The translations under genes and the position numbers were made by a program. DNA of 23,382 nucleotides from NCBI GenBank assembly GCA_025934635.1, contig JAICWX010000122.1, positions 1-23,382 on the forward strand, read 5' to 3'. Position 1 is the first letter of the stretch; each line of letters starts with the position of its first letter. Below, piece after piece: positions 21,450 through 23,382 of this stretch. Under the pieces are notes generated by a model. That model made no database searches. It was not told the DNA's origin and was given only the letters and a program-made list of their open reading frames with translations. This stretch comes from Streptosporangiaceae bacterium (GTDB lineage: Bacteria > Actinomycetota > Actinomycetes > Streptosporangiales > Streptosporangiaceae).

Positions 21450-22307
21450 CTAGGTTGTTGCAGAATGTTGCAGATGTTGGGTGATCGCGTTGCTGATCAA
21501 TTCCCGGGCGCGGGAGCCGTAGACGGCGGACTGGCGGAGCTGATCGAATACCGTGGCGTACAGGGTGATCTCGTCCGGGCGGGTGATCTCCAGTCTGGCT
21601 GAGATCGTCTCGATGGTGACCCGCGCGTCGTCCCAGATCCAGAAGGGCACCTGAGCGACTGTGTATCGCTCCGCCATCGCCGGGATGATCCCGACGCTGA
21701 CGTTGGGCAGCTGCATTACCTCCTGCAAGTGCTCCAGTTGCGCTTTCATCACCTGCGGCGTGCCGAGGCGGGTCCGGAGCACCTGTTCGGCCAGTACGAC
21801 GATGAACCGGCGGCGGCCATCGTGCAGTATCTTCTGCCGGGCGAGCCTGGCCGCCGTGGCGGCCTCGGCGTCATTGGGCAGCCCGAGGAACCGTACCCAG
21901 TAGTTCATGATCTCCATCGAGTACTCGGCGGTGTGGAACAGGCCAGGCAGTGCTGTGTGCTCATAGATCCGGAACAGCTGGGTCCGCTCGTACCGCGATG
22001 CCGAGGACTCCTGGAGCTGGCGCATCCCCGCCCTGGCCTGGTGACGCCATTCGCGGTACATCGATTCGACCGTGCGGGCCATCGCGATCAGCTCGGGTAC
22101 CTGGCCGCTGGCGCCGCAGGCCGTGCACCACGCGCGGATCTCCGCGTCAGTGACGCTCTGCCGCCCGTTCTCGACGCGGCTGATCTTCGTGTGATGCAGC
22201 CCGGCAAGCCGGGCGAGTGCCCGACCGGTGAGGCTCGCTTCCTGGCGCAGCTCGCGGAGGCGAGCGCCGAACGCCTCTTTCGCCTGCTGAACGTCTTCGC
22301 CGGGCAC
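21450..22307 (-). CDS. XRE family regulator with DUF5753 (Scr1-type antitoxin-like)
   Basis: 285 residues. The HTH lies at about 14-60 (FGARLRELRQEASLTGRALA, then RLAGLHHTKISRVENGRQ). The DUF5753 domain follows from about residue 100 (RIYEHTALPGLFHTAEYSM, LARQKILHDGRRRFIVVLAE, VSVGIIPAM). The protein starts with GTG at 22307; a TACAAC box at 22319-22314 lies six bases before it without a ribosome binding site, so a second, leaderless transcript is plausible besides read-through from the DUF6879 gene. Regulators of this type are usually paired with a small DUF397 protein and have been described as toxin-antitoxin-like (Scr1/Scr2 in Streptomyces coelicolor). Here no DUF397 gene is present, and DUF6879 takes the neighbouring place. 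Confidence 0.9.
   Translation of the reverse strand: MPGEDVQQAKEAFGARLRELRQEASLTGRALARLAGLHHTKISRVENGRQSVTDAEIRAWCTACGASGQVPELIAMARTVESMYREWRHQARAGMRQLQESSASRYERTQLFRIYEHTALPGLFHTAEYSMEIMNYWVRFLGLPNDAEAATAARLARQKILHDGRRRFIVVLAEQVLRTRLGTPQVMKAQLEHLQEVMQLPNVSVGIIPAMAERYTVAQVPFWIWDDARVTIETISARLEITRPDEITLYATVFDQLRQSAVYGSRARELISNAITQHLQHSATT
21456..21472. promoter_or_regulatory. 17-bp direct-repeat motif, copy A
   Basis: TGTTGCAGAATGTTGCA contains two GTTGCA hexamers exactly 10 bp apart, one helical turn, with a third GTTG just after. It overlaps the last codons of the XRE-DUF5753 gene and lies upstream of the 97-residue gene. It differs at one base from copy B at 23058-23074. On the minus strand, TTGATC about 17 bp before ACATCT could form a weak promoter immediately upstream. 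Confidence 0.55.
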
Positions 22308-22319
22308 AGCGCCGTTGTA

Positions 22320-22841
22320 TCAGCTCAGGGCGGGTATGTACGCGTGGTGCGGGATGGACAGCGCCCACGCAGCCTCGAATGACGCCCGGCAGCGAGCAAT
22401 CAGAGCGGGATCGGTCCTGGCGGGCCGGTCAACGACCAGGCCGTTTCCGGTGAACACCATGAACACCAGCAACTCGTCATCGAACAGCCAGAAGTCGTTG
22501 CCGGGAAACATCAGCTCCGATGCACGGTCTCGGGGCACCCACCGGATGTCCTCTCCCGCATCAGCCATCGGCGCGGTAACGCTATGCGCCCAGCGCTGGT
22601 AGTCGCTCAGCGGTTCGGACACGACCCTGGCACGCCGGAAAACCTTCCCGGCCGCGGTGGCATCACGGATGAGCGTGCACCACGGCCGGAGCCAGCCGAG
22701 GTCATCAGGTTCACCTGCGGCCCACTTCGCCAGATGCGGGATCTCGGCGTCGGTGCCGTAGGAATCCCGCATCTCCAGATGCAGAGCCTCGCGTTTGACC
22801 TGCGGGAACAGGGCGGCGAACTCCGTGTACGGGAGCCCCAC
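22320..22841 (-). CDS. DUF6879 family protein
   Basis: 173 residues. Conserved-looking blocks are FFPQV-like FAALFPQVKREALHLEMRDS at the N-terminus, ARVVSEPLSDYQRWAHSVT (about 71-89), WVPRDRASELMFPGNDFWLF and the C-terminal FEAAWALSIPHHAYIP. The family is widespread in actinobacteria next to XRE-DUF5753 regulators, and its activity is not established. The GTG at 22841 shares its first base with the TAG of the 66-residue gene, and GGGAGG lies four bases upstream, so translation is coupled. The stop is 12 bp before the regulator start. By position it takes the role of the DUF397 effector in Scr1-type pairs; that is inference. Confidence 0.85.
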   Translation of the reverse strand: MGLPYTEFAALFPQVKREALHLEMRDSYGTDAEIPHLAKWAAGEPDDLGWLRPWCTLIRDATAAGKVFRRARVVSEPLSDYQRWAHSVTAPMADAGEDIRWVPRDRASELMFPGNDFWLFDDELLVFMVFTGNGLVVDRPARTDPALIARCRASFEAAWALSIPHHAYIPALS

Positions 22842-23041
22842 TAACCCTCCCGGAAGAAGGGAACGAGCCGGTCGGGGATTTCCACGACCGTCTCCCCTTC
22901 AGGGATGTTCATCTCGGTGAGCGCGGCGGGATCGGTCACGGCCCACCCCTGGACAAGCCAGCTGTCCCGGTCGGTCTTGTACAGGGTCGGGGACTGGTCC
23001 GGGACACTATCGGGATCCTTGGCGACGAACCTGATGCGCAT
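22841..23041 (-). CDS. Small conserved protein preceding DUF6879
   Basis: 66 residues, beginning MRIRFVAKDPDSVPDQSPTL and containing YKTDRDSWLVQGWAVTD and GETVVEIPDRLVPFF. The pattern (beta strands with YKTDR, VQGW and VVEIP) is typical of short proteins found beside DUF6879 and XRE genes in actinobacteria; no biochemical role is known. GAGGAGGAG precedes the ATG at 23041 by three to five bases. It is the first gene of the module, and its promoter region carries motif copy B, so it would be made first when the operon is derepressed. It could be a partner of the DUF6879 protein. Confidence 0.8.
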   Translation of the reverse strand: MRIRFVAKDPDSVPDQSPTLYKTDRDSWLVQGWAVTDPAALTEMNIPEGETVVEIPDRLVPFFREG

Positions 23042-23057
23042 GATCTCCTCCTCACAG

Positions 23058-23074
23058 TGTTGCAGAACGTTGCA
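23058..23074. promoter_or_regulatory. 17-bp direct-repeat motif, copy B (probable operator)
   Basis: TGTTGCAGAACGTTGCA holds two GTTGCA hexamers 10 bp apart. It lies 17 bp before the 66-residue gene and starts about 9 bp after the proposed -10 box at 23083-23088, so it would cover the transcription start. It differs from copy A by one base. The XRE-DUF5753 regulator encoded in the same operon is the obvious candidate to bind it. Confidence 0.6.
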
Positions 23075-23082
23075 CTCCAGGA

Positions 23083-23111
23083 AGCATCCACCGGAATAGG
23101 GAAGCCGTCAA
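23083..23111 (-). promoter_or_regulatory. Candidate promoter of the DUF6879 module
   Basis: On the minus strand, TTGACG (23111-23106) and GATGCT (23088-23083) are separated by 17 bp. The -35 box is strong and the -10 box moderate. The motif at 23058-23074 lies directly downstream. Confidence 0.45.
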
Positions 23112-23220
23112 GACGCAGCGGATCGTCCAGTGCCTCGAAGCTGACTAACGACCCCGCAGCGACCCCGCTGGCCAAACTCCAGGCCAACGCCATGAGCGGG
23201 GCGCAGGATCTCGTCGTCGA

Positions 23221-23382
23221 ATGGCGTCATCTGCGCCGGCGGCGTCGATCGGCTTGACGGGCGCGGTCCTGGTCGCCGCGACCGCGTACGGAAGCGGCAC
23301 GGTCATCGTGCTTACCGCAGTCACGATGCTCGTCATCGCGAACGTTTACCGCAGGCTGAACTTGTCGAATGCGAACACCGGG
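23221..23382 (+). CDS. Possible small membrane protein, 3' end outside window
   Basis: From the ATG at 23221 the frame is open to the window edge (54 codons). A short Ala/Ser N-terminus is followed by two hydrophobic stretches, LTGAVLVAATAYGSG and TVIVLTAVTMLVIANVY, then YRRLNLS, giving one or two transmembrane helices with a positive end. AGGA lies 12 bases upstream, too far for a good ribosome binding site. It is divergent from the DUF6879 module. Without the rest of the gene no family can be named. Confidence 0.4.
   Translation, partial: MASSAPAASIGLTGAVLVAATAYGSGTVIVLTAVTMLVIANVYRRLNLSNANTG

Noticed and set aside
23057..23257. 66-codon plus-strand frame starting within the motif at 23058
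   Set aside because: No ribosome binding site, and it runs across the module promoter; not supported.

Overview
The window is very GC-rich, with strong third-position GC, frequent GTG starts, GGAGG-type ribosome binding sites and several leaderless-looking promoters. Family content (DUF5753 XRE regulators, DUF6879, DUF1707, MmyB-type XRE, TIGR03086) points to a chromosomal segment of a filamentous actinomycete such as a Streptomyces or Streptosporangiales relative. The assignment rests on these traits only. No rRNA, tRNA, CRISPR array, transposase or integrase was seen.

Layout. (1) 1-2486, minus: gamma-glutamyl hydrolase (PuuD-like), GntR/FadR regulator and an amino acid permease cut by the window edge; this looks like a polyamine or ethanolamine catabolic locus. 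(2) 2820-5362: MmyB-type XRE regulator divergent from a 14-TM DHA2 efflux pump, with repeated operator-like sequences between them, then a perfect 15-bp intergenic palindrome. (3) 5545-9193: a four-helix membrane protein, a Tat-exported GH127 enzyme with a strange start-less upstream reading frame, two tandem palindromes, and a broken TetR gene. (4) 9341-11672: a small-molecule kinase coupled to a PLP phospho-lyase, ended by a bidirectional terminator. (5) 11722-14717: DinB-like metal-binding protein and a second DHA2 pump, divergent from a TetR regulator.

(6) 14732-16362: stand-alone LigD-type polymerase domain divergent from a DUF2461 gene. (7) 16060-18271: MHYT membrane sensor whose 3' end runs antisense into DUF2461, divergent from a DUF1707/LiaF-like protein, with a 21-bp palindrome upstream of the sensor. 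(8) 18355-20547: three overlapping genes (SnoaL-like protein, APH-fold protein with the catalytic Asp replaced by Asn, methyltransferase). (9) 20585-23041, minus: an unlisted 44-residue C2H2-like microprotein, a 97-residue coiled-coil protein, and a three-gene module (66-residue protein, DUF6879, XRE-DUF5753) that resembles the Scr1-type toxin-antitoxin-like pairs. A 17-bp motif occurs at both ends of this module. (10) The right edge holds the start of a possible small membrane protein.

The best candidates for undescribed biology are the DUF6879/XRE module with its paired 17-bp sites, the zinc-finger-like microprotein, the pseudokinase operon and the kinase/phospho-lyase pair.
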